A stretch of 15,871 bases of DNA from DATBDM01 sp036269915 (GCA_036269915.1 DATBDM010000248.1:1-15871), one strand, 5' to 3'. Positions 9,137-15,871 are shown, counted from the stretch's first letter. Made by a program: numbers and translations. Notes: generated from the sequence alone by a model not told the origin.

Positions 9137-12100
9137 TCAGTTGGTGTGCCGCTCCTCGGCTTCGAGGAGCAGGTGCACCGGGAGACCGTCCTCGCCGGGC
9201 ACCGCACGGAGCGTGCCGACGACGGGGACCATCAGGCCCTGACCATGCATGTAGGTGCTCTGCACGGCCACGGTTTCTATCTCACCGGCGGCGAGTTGGC
9301 GCAGCTGCTCCTGTTGTGCCTGGTAATCGCGACGATCGTGCGGCGACGGCCAGGCGGCCTTGGCGAAGTCGTGCTCCTTGTAGCCCACGAGCCGGGCGAA
9401 CGCGACGTTGAGCTCGCGGAAGCGCCCGTCGAGCCCGAGCACCGCCATCGGCTGGGAGACGTCGTCGAAGCCGTGGCGCGGCTCGCGCTTGACGCGCTCC
9501 GGCCGCTGCGGCGTCGGCAGGCCCGGTGAGCTCGGGCGGCGCGTCTGGTTGCGCGAGTTGGCCATGCCCAGCAGCTGCTGGAAGACCTGGGTGACATTGT
9601 CCGTCGTCCCCTCGCCCGCCGTCTGCGCGGCCTTCTTGGCCTGCTCGGCCTCGCGACGGGCGATCACCGCGGCCTGGCCGGCCGAGGTCAGCCCCTGCTT
9701 GAGGTCCTCGATGCTCTTGAGCGCGAACGTGACCTCGGCCTGCATCGCCTCGATCCGCCGCTCGCCGGTCTTGACGGTCGTGCCGTTGCGCTCGGCGTCG
9801 GCGCGCATCGCCTCGGCGCTCTCGCGCACGCCATCCATCTCGGCGCGCAGCTTCTCGACCCCCTGGCCGGCGGCCTCCGCGATCGCGCGGACCTCGCTCA
9901 GCTCGGTGCGCAGCGCCTCGCCGTCGGCGGTCGCGGCCTTGCGGGCCTCGCCGGCGGCGCGGACGGCGCCCGCGACGGTCTCGTCGACCGCGACGATGCG
10001 CTTGTCGAGCCCGTCGAGGCGTTCCCGGCCGGCGCCGAGCTCGGCGCGCAGCCCCTGGGCGCGGGCGTCGAGCGCCGACAGGCGCTGGGTCAGCTCCTCG
10101 CTCGCGGCGGCGGCGTCCTGCGCGCTGCGCAGCGCCTCCGCGGCGGCCGAGCCGGCCTCGCCCGCGGCGGCGTTGGCCTGGCGCGCGCCGTCGACGGCCT
10201 CGCCGAGGCCTGCCTCCAGCTCGCGCCGCGCGGCGGCGGCCTCCTCGCGGGCCCGGCCCGCGTCCTCGCGGGCCGCGCTCGCGGCCTCGCCGGCCGCGGC
10301 GGCCTGCTCGCGGGCGCCGAGCGCCTCCTCCTCGGCGCGGCCGAGCTGGCCGCGCGCGACCTCGAGCTCGCCGCCGAGGCGCGCGATCGCGCCGCGCAGC
10401 TCCTCGAGCTCCTCACGGCCGCCGCCCGCCGCCTCCTGGGCGGAGCCGGCGACCGTCGCCACCTCGTCGAGCCGGTCGCGCAGCGCACGCAGGTCCGACA
10501 GCACCGAGCCGGCGCCGCGGTCGACCTCCTCGACGCGCTGGGACAGCTCCTCGACGGCCATCCGGGCCACCTGGGCGATCCCGGCGTGCTCGTCGAGCCC
10601 GGAGCGCAGCGCCTCGAGGCGCTCGCCGACGGCGTCGCCGGCCCGCTCGAGCGCGGCAGTGCGCTCGTCGGCGGCGGCCCGCGCGGTGGCGAGGGCGCTC
10701 GCGCGCTCCCGCGCCTCGTCGACCTCGTCGCGCAGGGCGCCGGTGCGCTCGTCGAGCGCACCCCACAGCTCATCGACTCGGCCGGCCAGCTCGGCGCCGG
10801 CGCCGGCGGCGGCCTCGATGCTCGCGGCCTGCTCCTCGAGCGCGCCGAGGCGGCGCTCGCCGGTCTCGCTGCGCTCCGTAGCCTCGGCCGCGGCGGCGGT
10901 GGTCTCGTCGAGCCGGCGGGCGAGCGCCTCGCCGGCGTCGGCGAGCTCGTCGAGGCGGCGGCGCGCGTCGGCGCCGCGCTCGTCGACCTCCTCGACGCGG
11001 CGGGCGATCTCCTCGCCGAGCCCGTTGAGCTCCTCGAGCCGGACGCCCGCGTGGTGGGCCTGGCCCGAGAGCTCCTCGACCTGCCGGCGCAGGTACTGCT
11101 CGGCGGCCTGCAGCTTGTCGATCTCGTGGCGCTCGACCGCGAGCTCGGCGGGGATGCGCGTCGAGCTCTCCTGCTGCTCGACGAGCGTCTGGCGGACCTC
11201 GGCGAGCTGCGACGACGCCTGCTCGGCGGCGATCCGGAACTCGTCGCGCTCGCGGCGGGCCTCGTCGATCGCGCCGCGCAGGTCGTCCTGCGCGCGGCGC
11301 AGGGAGTCGACGCGCTCGGCGGCGGTGGCCTGCTCGGCCTGCAGCGACTCGACGCGCTCCTGCACGCCGGCCTGGCCGGCATGGACGGCGTCGATGCGCT
11401 CGGCGACCTGCTCCTGTGCGGCAAGCACCGACTCCACGCGCCCGGCGACCTGAGCCTGCTCGGCCTGCAGCGCCTCGAAGCGCGCGGTGGCGGCGGCGTG
11501 CTCGGCACGCAGCGACTCGACGGCTCCGCCGGCCTCGGCGGCGCGCGCGACGGCGGCCTCGAGCGCCTCGCGGGTCGCGTCGCCGTCGCGGCGCAGCGAC
11601 TCGACGCGCTCGCGGGCGGCGGCGAGCTCGGCCTGGGCGGCGTCGGCGCGCTCGGCGGCGTCGCCGCGCTCGCTGCCCAGCGTCTCCAGCCGCGCCTGGG
11701 CGGCGGCATGCTCGCGGCGCAGGTCCTCGAGGGCGCTGTGCTGCTCGTCGCGCAGCGCGGCGAGGCGCTCGTCGACGTGCGCCTGCGCCTGCTCGAGCGC
11801 GTCGAGCCCGGCGAGCCGCTCGCGCAGGTCGGCGGCCTCGGCGCGGGCCTGCTCGGCCTCCGCGCGCAGGGATTCCACGCGGGCGCGGTCGGCCTCGGCC
11901 TCGGCGGCTAGCTCGGTGAGCCGGCGGCGATCGTCGCCCGCGAGGCCCTCGGCCTCGTGGCGGTCGACGGTCAGGGCGGCGATCTCCTCGCGCAGTGCGT
12001 CGGACTCACGCTGGACGCGCTCGACCCGCTCGAGCGCGGCGGCCAGCTCGCTGCGGGCGGCCTGCGCCTGCTCCTCGCGGTCGCGCTCGAGGCGCTCGAC

Positions 12101-13453
12101 GGTCGCGGCGAGCTCGGCCTGGACGGCGGCGGCGGTCCCGGCCTGCTGCTCGCGGACCCGCTGGATCTCGGCGGTGAGCTCGGTGGCCCACGCCTCCGAG
12201 CCCTCGCTGTGGCTGCGCTGGGTCTCGGCCAGGCGCGCCTCGATCTGCTGGGTGGCCTCCTCGGCGCGGCGGGTGGCCTCGGCGACGGCGAGCTCGGCGC
12301 GCTCCTGCGCGGCGCGCACGGCCTCGGCGAGCTGGGCGTCCGCCTCGGCGGCGGACTCGCTGGCCTCCGCACGGCCTCGCTCGACCTCGTCGAGGCGGAC
12401 GGCGAGCTCGGCGCGGGCGGCCTCGGCGGCGGCGAGCGCCTTGCCCAGGTCGTGGCCGGCCTGCTGGTCGTCGAGCTTGGCGCGCTCGAGGCGCTCGATC
12501 CGCGCGAGCGTGTCGAGGTCCGGCTGCGGGGCGTCCGGCGTGAAGGTGTCGAGACGCTGCTGGAGCTCGGCGCGCAGCATCTGCGCGTCGCGCTCGGCGG
12601 CGGCGGCGCGGTGCTCGGCGTCGCGGCGGGCCTCGTCGAGCTGGGCGGGCAGGCTCGTCGCCATCCGCTCGAGGTCGTCGATGCGCTCGAGGGCGGAGAG
12701 CAGGCGGGCGACGACGGCGGCCGCGTCGTCGAGGTCGTTGACGTTCTCGCCCTGGACGCCCGGGTCCGGGTTGGTGAGGCGTTGCTCGGTCTCCGCGTCG
12801 GCGGCCGCCTTGGCGGCCTCGCGCGCGACGAGCTCGGCCTCGATCCACGGGGTCGGCGCGAGCGGGCGGAAGACGACGAGCGTGCCGGCAGTGCGCCAGC
12901 CCTCCCACGCCGCGGGCTCCTCCTCGATCGCCTGGCGCAGCGCGCGCACCACGACCGGGTGTTGCTGGCGCATGCGCATCAGCATCAGGTTCATGGGCAG
13001 CTCGAAGCCCAGGTCCTCGAGGAACAGCGAGAAGTCGAAGCCCTCGTCGAGCTTGACGGGGACGAACACGGCCTCCATCGGGAAGCTGTGGCCCTCGGCA
13101 TGGGCCGCGGTGACGCTCACGCGGCCGGGCACCTGCGGCGGCTCGGCGTCCTCGAGGAAGGAGCGCCAGGCCTCGGCCTGCGGCGAGTACGGCGCGGCAG
13201 TCAGCGTGTCGAAGAAGGACTGCCCGAGGACGTCCTGGACCGGGCGGCCGAAGAGCAGCTCGGCCGGCTCGGACCACTTGGAGACCGACCCCTGACCGTC
13301 GGTGAGGACGAAGTAGCCGCCGACGATCTGCCGCAGGACGTCGTCGAGCGGATCGTGCACGGCCGCCGCGTCGGCAGCCGCGTTGAGCACGTCAGACGCG
13401 TCGGACGGCGGCGCTCCCGGCACGCCGGGCACCGAGTGCGCAGAGGGGTTCAT
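9137..13453 (-). CDS. Giant PAS / long coiled-coil / PAS protein
   Basis: The start is ATG 13453, placed by GGAG six bases upstream; the in-frame TTG 12 bp earlier has no binding site. The 1438-residue product has a PAS-like domain at about 41-148 (GYFVLTDGQGSVSKWSEPAELLFGR), a linker, and then about 1000 residues (roughly 240-1280) of heptad-like Ala/Glu/Arg-rich coiled coil with almost no Pro. After a short Pro/Arg-rich hinge comes a second PAS domain at 1329-1438 (MAVLGLDGRFRELNVAFARLVGY). There is no signal peptide, no membrane helix and no kinase, GGDEF, HTH or MA signalling tail, so it looks like a cytoplasmic sensor-scaffold. It lies 21 bp after ruvX and ahead of mltG, aroE and pilBTC. 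A polar or pilus-organising role is inference. I do not recognise a named family for the full architecture. Confidence 0.85.
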   Translation of the reverse strand: MNPSAHSVPGVPGAPPSDASDVLNAAADAAAVHDPLDDVLRQIVGGYFVLTDGQGSVSKWSEPAELLFGRPVQDVLGQSFFDTLTAAPYSPQAEAWRSFLEDAEPPQVPGRVSVTAAHAEGHSFPMEAVFVPVKLDEGFDFSLFLEDLGFELPMNLMLMRMRQQHPVVVRALRQAIEEEPAAWEGWRTAGTLVVFRPLAPTPWIEAELVAREAAKAAADAETEQRLTNPDPGVQGENVNDLDDAAAVVARLLSALERIDDLERMATSLPAQLDEARRDAEHRAAAAERDAQMLRAELQQRLDTFTPDAPQPDLDTLARIERLERAKLDDQQAGHDLGKALAAAEAARAELAVRLDEVERGRAEASESAAEADAQLAEAVRAAQERAELAVAEATRRAEEATQQIEARLAETQRSHSEGSEAWATELTAEIQRVREQQAGTAAAVQAELAATVERLERDREEQAQAARSELAAALERVERVQRESDALREEIAALTVDRHEAEGLAGDDRRRLTELAAEAEADRARVESLRAEAEQARAEAADLRERLAGLDALEQAQAHVDERLAALRDEQHSALEDLRREHAAAQARLETLGSERGDAAERADAAQAELAAARERVESLRRDGDATREALEAAVARAAEAGGAVESLRAEHAAATARFEALQAEQAQVAGRVESVLAAQEQVAERIDAVHAGQAGVQERVESLQAEQATAAERVDSLRRAQDDLRGAIDEARRERDEFRIAAEQASSQLAEVRQTLVEQQESSTRIPAELAVERHEIDKLQAAEQYLRRQVEELSGQAHHAGVRLEELNGLGEEIARRVEEVDERGADARRRLDELADAGEALARRLDETTAAAAEATERSETGERRLGALEEQAASIEAAAGAGAELAGRVDELWGALDERTGALRDEVDEARERASALATARAAADERTAALERAGDAVGERLEALRSGLDEHAGIAQVARMAVEELSQRVEEVDRGAGSVLSDLRALRDRLDEVATVAGSAQEAAGGGREELEELRGAIARLGGELEVARGQLGRAEEEALGAREQAAAAGEAASAAREDAGRAREEAAAARRELEAGLGEAVDGARQANAAAGEAGSAAAEALRSAQDAAAASEELTQRLSALDARAQGLRAELGAGRERLDGLDKRIVAVDETVAGAVRAAGEARKAATADGEALRTELSEVRAIAEAAGQGVEKLRAEMDGVRESAEAMRADAERNGTTVKTGERRIEAMQAEVTFALKSIEDLKQGLTSAGQAAVIARREAEQAKKAAQTAGEGTTDNVTQVFQQLLGMANSRNQTRRPSSPGLPTPQRPERVKREPRHGFDDVSQPMAVLGLDGRFRELNVAFARLVGYKEHDFAKAAWPSPHDRRDYQAQQEQLRQLAAGEIETVAVQSTYMHGQGLMVPVVGTLRAVPGEDGLPVHLLLEAEERHTN

Positions 13454-13459
13454 CGGGTT

Positions 13460-13463
13460 CTCC
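13460..13463 (-). promoter_or_regulatory. Ribosome binding site deciding the start of the PAS/coiled-coil gene
   Basis: GGAG on the minus strand is followed by the 6-nt spacer AACCCG and ATG 13453. The site overlaps the first codons of the longer TTG-started frame, which argues against that longer start. Confidence 0.65.
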
Positions 13464-13474
13464 AAGGGGGTGGG

Positions 13475-13885
13475 TCACTCCTTCCCCCCCTCTATCGGCA
13501 GATTTCCGGCGGTCGTCAACCACTCGTCGAGAAGCACGGCCGCGGCTCGCGAGTCCAGCGAGGCCGATCCGCCCGCCTGGCGCGCGAGCGAGGTCGTGAA
13601 GCGCTCGTCGTAGAGCTCGACCGGGACCGGCACGACGGCTTGCAGGCGCTCGGCGAACGCGCGCGCGGCGCGGGTCTGGTCGGAGTCGCCGCCGCGCAGC
13701 GAGACCGGCAGCCCGACGACCACCCGCTCCGCCCCGGTCCCGGCCACGACGGCCTTGACCCGCTGCAGCCCCTTGCGCGTGTCGGGCTGCAGCACGGGCT
13801 CGAGCGGCGTCGCCAGCGTCCCGCTGGGATCGGACACCGCGACCCCGCAGCGGGCCGATCCATGGTCGAGGGCGAGGACGCGCAC
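13475..13885 (-). CDS. ruvX: RuvX / YqgF family RNase H-fold nuclease (putative pre-16S rRNA nuclease)
   Basis: From GTG 13885 the product is 136 residues, the usual size for YqgF/RuvX, and begins MRVLALDHGSARCGVAVSD exactly as the family does, with catalytic Asp7. Other family blocks are VVVGLPVSLRG (55-65), LYDERFTT with Glu94 (91-98) and LDSRAAAVLLDEWL with Asp111 (110-123). Family members trim the 5' end of 16S rRNA or act as resolvase-like nucleases. A TTG at 13894 would add three residues but does not fit the family N-terminus. TAGGTT stands 7 nt before the GTG, suggesting a leaderless transcript. It is the first gene of the minus-strand train that ends at pilC. Confidence 0.92.
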   Translation of the reverse strand: MRVLALDHGSARCGVAVSDPSGTLATPLEPVLQPDTRKGLQRVKAVVAGTGAERVVVGLPVSLRGGDSDQTRAARAFAERLQAVVPVPVELYDERFTTSLARQAGGSASLDSRAAAVLLDEWLTTAGNLPIEGGKE

Positions 13886-13892
13886 CCCCCAC

Positions 13893-13898
13893 AACCTA
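13893..13898 (-). promoter_or_regulatory. Candidate -10 box for a leaderless ruvX operon transcript
   Basis: TAGGTT on the minus strand ends 7 nt before GTG 13885, placing the expected transcription start at or next to the start codon. No clear -35 is visible; that position falls inside the palindromic repeats. Confidence 0.35.
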
Positions 13899-13940
13899 AA
13901 GGGGGTCTGACCCCGTTTACCTAAAGGGGGTCAGACCCCT
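13895..13940. repeat. Paired GGGGTC palindromes (REP-like element)
   Basis: Two 13-nt palindromes, GGGGTCTGACCCC at 13902-13914 and its exact complement-orientation partner GGGGTCAGACCCC at 13927-13939, sit 12 bp apart. Each is preceded by CCTAAAG, giving a 13-nt direct repeat CCTAAAGGGGGTC at 13895 and 13920. The first palindrome extends to TAAA/TTTA arms with one mismatch. The unit fills the region between ruvX and the divergent small gene. It resembles short dispersed palindromic repeats; whether it is mobile or regulatory cannot be told here. Confidence 0.75.
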
Positions 13941-13967
13941 CGGGTGCGGGAACTGGGGCGGCCGGGG

Positions 13968-13973
13968 TAGACA
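13968..13973 (+). promoter_or_regulatory. Weak -10-like box before the small plus-strand gene
   Basis: TAGACA ends 7 nt before the GTG at 13981. It matches only part of the TAnnnT consensus (last base A), but the position mirrors the boxes of ruvX and mnmA, and no Shine-Dalgarno is present. Confidence 0.2.
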
Positions 13974-13980
13974 GCGCCGC

Positions 13981-14241
13981 GTGGACGTCCCTCGCCTCTC
14001 CTCCACCGAGCGCGCCGTGCTGCTCGGTCCCGACCTCGTCGCCCGCACCGCCGCCGGGCAGGTGCGCGCGCCCGAGCAGCGCTGGCTCCTGCGTCAGCCG
14101 CGCACCATACGGCGCTCCTTCGTCGACCGCGTGATCGACGCTGACGGCGACGACCCGAATGCCGCCGAGCGCTGGATGCTCGGCCAGAACGAGAAGGTCC
14201 GGAAGTCCTACATCGCCGAGGTGCTCGACGCGGAGCGCTGA
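13981..14241 (+). CDS. Small protein of unknown function with a duplicated RW-x-L motif
   Basis: The 86-residue product starts with GTG and has no recognisable ribosome binding site. I do not recognise the family. It contains two related segments 30 residues apart: EQRWLLRQPRTIRRSFVDRV at 32-51 and AERWMLGQNEKVRKSYIAEV at 62-81. They share the RW pair, a Gln, a basic patch, a Ser-aromatic pair and a hydrophobic-Asp end, which points to two copies of one helical unit. There is no signal peptide or membrane helix. Codon use is GC3-rich like its neighbours. It is divergent from ruvX, and its last 34 bp overlap the 3' end of mnmA on the other strand. The internal repeat and the composition make it a likely real gene. 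Confidence 0.6.
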   Translation: MDVPRLSSTERAVLLGPDLVARTAAGQVRAPEQRWLLRQPRTIRRSFVDRVIDADGDDPNAAERWMLGQNEKVRKSYIAEVLDAER

Positions 14242-15680
14242 GACGCCCCGATCGTCGCCCAGCCGACGACGACGTCGCCGGCCAGCAGGCACGCCGTCTG
14301 GCCGGGAGCCGCGCCGTCGACCGGCTCGTCGAGCTCGAGCTCGAGCCGCGGGTGGAACCCCGCGGCGAGCGCGCCCTCGCCGGCCACCCGGCAGCCGACC
14401 GGCCGCGAGCGATAGCGCAGCTTGACCCGGTCCACGGCGGCCGCCTCGCGGTGCAGCCGCGCGCCGCGGACCGCGACCGTGCGCGTCTCGAGCGCCGCGC
14501 GCGGCCCCACGACCACGCGGTTGGCCGAGCGCTCCGTGCGCAGGACGTAGAGCGGCTCGGTCGCGCCGACGCCGATGCCCTTGCGCTGCCCGATCGTGAA
14601 GTGGTGCGCGCCGCGGTGGGAGCCGAGCACCTGACCCGCGGCGTCGACGATCTCGCCCGGCGCGTCGCCGAGCGCGCCGTGGCGCGCCAGGAACGCCGCC
14701 TTGCCGGTTCCCGCCAGGAAGCAGAGGTCCTGCGAGTCGGCGCGGCCGGCGACCGGCAGCCCCGCCTCGGCCGCGATCGCGCGCACCTCCGGCTTGGTCA
14801 GCTCGCCGAGCGGGAACCGCAGCCGGGCCAGCGTGTCCGGCGCCACGGCCGCGAGCATGTACGTCTGGTCCTTGGCCGGATCGGCCGCCGCGCGCAGCAG
14901 GCCGTCCGCGCTGCGCCGCGCGTAGTGGCCGGTGGCGAGGTCGGCGGCGCCGACCGCGTCGGCGTAGGCGACCATCGCGTCGAGCCGCACGTGCCCGTTG
15001 CAGTTCACACACGGGTTGGGGGTCTCCCCCTCGGCGTGGCCGCTCAGGAAAGGGTCGACGACGCCCGCCCGGAACTCCTCGCGCAGGTCGAGCGTGAGGT
15101 GCGCCATGCCCATCCGGTGCGCGACCGCGCGGGCGAGGCGCACCGCGTGCGCCGAGCAGCACGACGCCTCGGCGTCGTTGGCCGCGTCGGCCCACAGCTC
15201 GAGCGTGACCGCCACCGCGTCGCGCCCGGCGCGGTCGACGAGCAGCGCCGCGACCGCCGAGTCGACGCCGCCGCTCATGGCGATCAGCGTGCGCTCCGGC
15301 GAGGGCGCGAGCGCCGCGCCCTCGCGCACCGCCGCGCCGAGCGCGCGGTGCAGGGCGTCGGCGGCGAGGTCGGCGGCATGCAGCTTGCCGGGCGACAGGC
15401 CGCCCAGCTCGGCGGCGATCTCGCGCGTGCCGACGCGCGCGGCGTCGAGCACGCCCTCGCCGTCCACGAGCAGCATCGCGGCCGAGCCGGCCGCCGTCAG
15501 CGCGCCGCAGCCCTCGGCGTCGAACCCCGCCGCGGCGACGCGGTCGCCGTCGATCCGCACCGAGATGCGGATGAGGTCGCCGCACGCGGCGCCGCCGGCG
15601 CTCCCGTGCGCGGCGCCGGGAACGCGCCGACCGCGCCCCATGGGCGCGGTCAGGTGCTGCTCGAGGCGCTCGCGGTCCAC
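14208..15680 (-). CDS. mnmA: tRNA-specific 2-thiouridylase MnmA with N-terminal IscU/NifU-like domain
   Basis: From GTG 15680 the product is 490 residues, about 120 more than ordinary MnmA. Residues 1-118 resemble the IscU/NifU-N scaffold: a start like DRERLEQHL, then ACGD with Cys33 and GCGA with Cys58, but the third ligand block reads KLHAADLA with Ala102 where IscU has Cys. MnmA follows: PP-loop SGGVDSA at 136-142, CC at 174-175, NPCVNCN with C224 and C227 (C227 aligns with the first catalytic Cys), SQDLC with catalytic C320, and GQRKGIG at 364-370. MnmA activates U34 of Lys, Glu and Gln tRNAs with ATP and inserts sulfur. The fusion suggests that the scaffold module helps sulfur or cluster delivery. 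An upstream ATG would add 33 unlikely residues. TAGAAT lies 8 nt before the GTG, and there is no Shine-Dalgarno. Confidence 0.92.
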   Translation of the reverse strand: MDRERLEQHLTAPMGRGRRVPGAAHGSAGGAACGDLIRISVRIDGDRVAAAGFDAEGCGALTAAGSAAMLLVDGEGVLDAARVGTREIAAELGGLSPGKLHAADLAADALHRALGAAVREGAALAPSPERTLIAMSGGVDSAVAALLVDRAGRDAVAVTLELWADAANDAEASCCSAHAVRLARAVAHRMGMAHLTLDLREEFRAGVVDPFLSGHAEGETPNPCVNCNGHVRLDAMVAYADAVGAADLATGHYARRSADGLLRAAADPAKDQTYMLAAVAPDTLARLRFPLGELTKPEVRAIAAEAGLPVAGRADSQDLCFLAGTGKAAFLARHGALGDAPGEIVDAAGQVLGSHRGAHHFTIGQRKGIGVGATEPLYVLRTERSANRVVVGPRAALETRTVAVRGARLHREAAAVDRVKLRYRSRPVGCRVAGEGALAAGFHPRLELELDEPVDGAAPGQTACLLAGDVVVGWATIGASQRSASSTSAM

Positions 15681-15688
15681 GACCGCCG

Positions 15689-15694
15689 ATTCTA
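15689..15694 (-). promoter_or_regulatory. Candidate -10 box for mnmA
   Basis: TAGAAT on the minus strand closely matches the TAtaaT consensus and ends 8 nt before GTG 15680, so transcription would begin within a base or two of the start codon. It lies in the 22-bp gap after the stop codon of the upstream gene. No good -35 is seen. Confidence 0.4.
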
Positions 15695-15702
15695 GGAAGG
15701 GG

Positions 15703-15871
15703 CTAGCCGAGCGACGCGCAGAAGACCAGGCCCTGCGAGTCGGCGTGGCGGTTGAAGCGCTTCTCGAGCGGGGCGACACGCTTGTCGTAGCGCGTGATCT
15801 GGGCGTTGTAGTGCGCGACGCTCGGATGCTTGCCCATCGTGCGGGTCGAGTCGTGCAGGAGGTTCTGGACG
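15703..15871 (-). CDS. C-terminal end of an unidentified protein
   Basis: The minus strand is open from the window edge to TAG at 15705-15703 and gives 55 residues, too few to appear in a length-filtered list. The visible part is hydrophilic, with many Lys, Arg, His and Asn, including HYNAQITRYDKRVAPLEKRF, and ends GLVFCASLG. Codons end in G or C throughout, as in the neighbouring genes, and the stop lies 22 bp before the mnmA start on the same strand, so co-transcription with mnmA is possible. I do not recognise the family. The spacing of YN-x6-YD-x-RV resembles helical repeats in secreted actinobacterial proteins, but this is too little to assign a function. Confidence 0.6.
   Translation of the reverse strand, partial: VQNLLHDSTRTMGKHPSVAHYNAQITRYDKRVAPLEKRFNRHADSQGLVFCASLG

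Noticed and set aside
13454..13465. TTG start four codons upstream for the PAS/coiled-coil gene
   Set aside because: The GGAG ribosome binding site falls inside those codons, with ideal spacing to ATG 13453, and nothing suitable precedes the TTG.
9408..13924. Very long open frames on the plus strand opposite the PAS/coiled-coil gene (up to 681 and 655 codons)
   Set aside because: They are Ser/Arg/Ala-rich or Leu/Gly/Ala-rich mirror images of the GC3-biased coiled-coil codons, with no domain, and they lie wholly antisense to a gene with recognisable PAS domains.
15681..15779. 33-residue N-terminal extension of MnmA from GTG/ATG-like starts up to 15779
   Set aside because: The extension is Ser/Arg/Ala-rich, runs over the 3' end of the upstream gene, lies beyond the TAGAAT box and has no counterpart in IscU-type N-termini.

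Overview
The window is a very GC-rich stretch whose codons end mostly in G or C, with frequent GTG and TTG starts. Its protein set (type IV pilus motor genes beside aroE, mltG and ruvX, an IscU-like domain fused to MnmA, and secreted MopE/TSP3 proteins with a Cys-x4-Cys C-terminal domain) fits an actinobacterium of class Thermoleophilia (Solirubrobacter/Conexibacter type). That placement is inferred from gene style and not from any marker RNA; the window holds no rRNA or tRNA.

Layout. At the left edge is the 3' end of a plus-strand M14 zinc carboxypeptidase (1-304). It converges on, and overlaps by 16 bp, a minus-strand secreted glycine-rich protein (289-2538) that has its own plausible promoter. 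A perfect 11-bp hairpin at 2639-2664 separates it from a long minus-strand gene train, read right to left: ruvX (13885-13475), a 1438-residue PAS/coiled-coil/PAS protein (13453-9137), mltG (8939 or further upstream to 7788), aroE (7791-6976), pilB (6979-5171), pilT (5022-3913) and pilC (3913-2696). The mltG/aroE and aroE/pilB junctions are ATGA overlaps and pilT/pilC is TGATG, so this is almost certainly one translationally coupled operon. It mixes cell-wall, aromatic-amino-acid and resolvase-like housekeeping genes with the type IV pilus extension ATPase, retraction ATPase and inner-membrane platform. No pilin, prepilin peptidase or PilMNOQ genes are in view.

Right of ruvX, a short divergent region carries a pair of GGGGTC-type palindromes. 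A small plus-strand gene of unknown function (13981-14241) follows, with an internally duplicated Trp-containing motif. It converges on mnmA (15680-14208), a tRNA 2-thiouridylase carrying an N-terminal IscU/NifU-like domain in which the third cluster-ligand cysteine is replaced by alanine. The right edge holds the 3' end of an unidentified minus-strand gene.

Most notable points: the MnmA-IscU fusion with the missing cysteine; the giant PAS-coil-PAS protein embedded in the pilus operon; the doubtful start of mltG, whose frame stays open for 67 codons upstream to a CTG that overlaps the preceding stop; a recurring TAnnnT box 7-8 nt before GTG starts that lack a Shine-Dalgarno sequence, suggesting leaderless mRNAs; and two kinds of small intergenic repeat.
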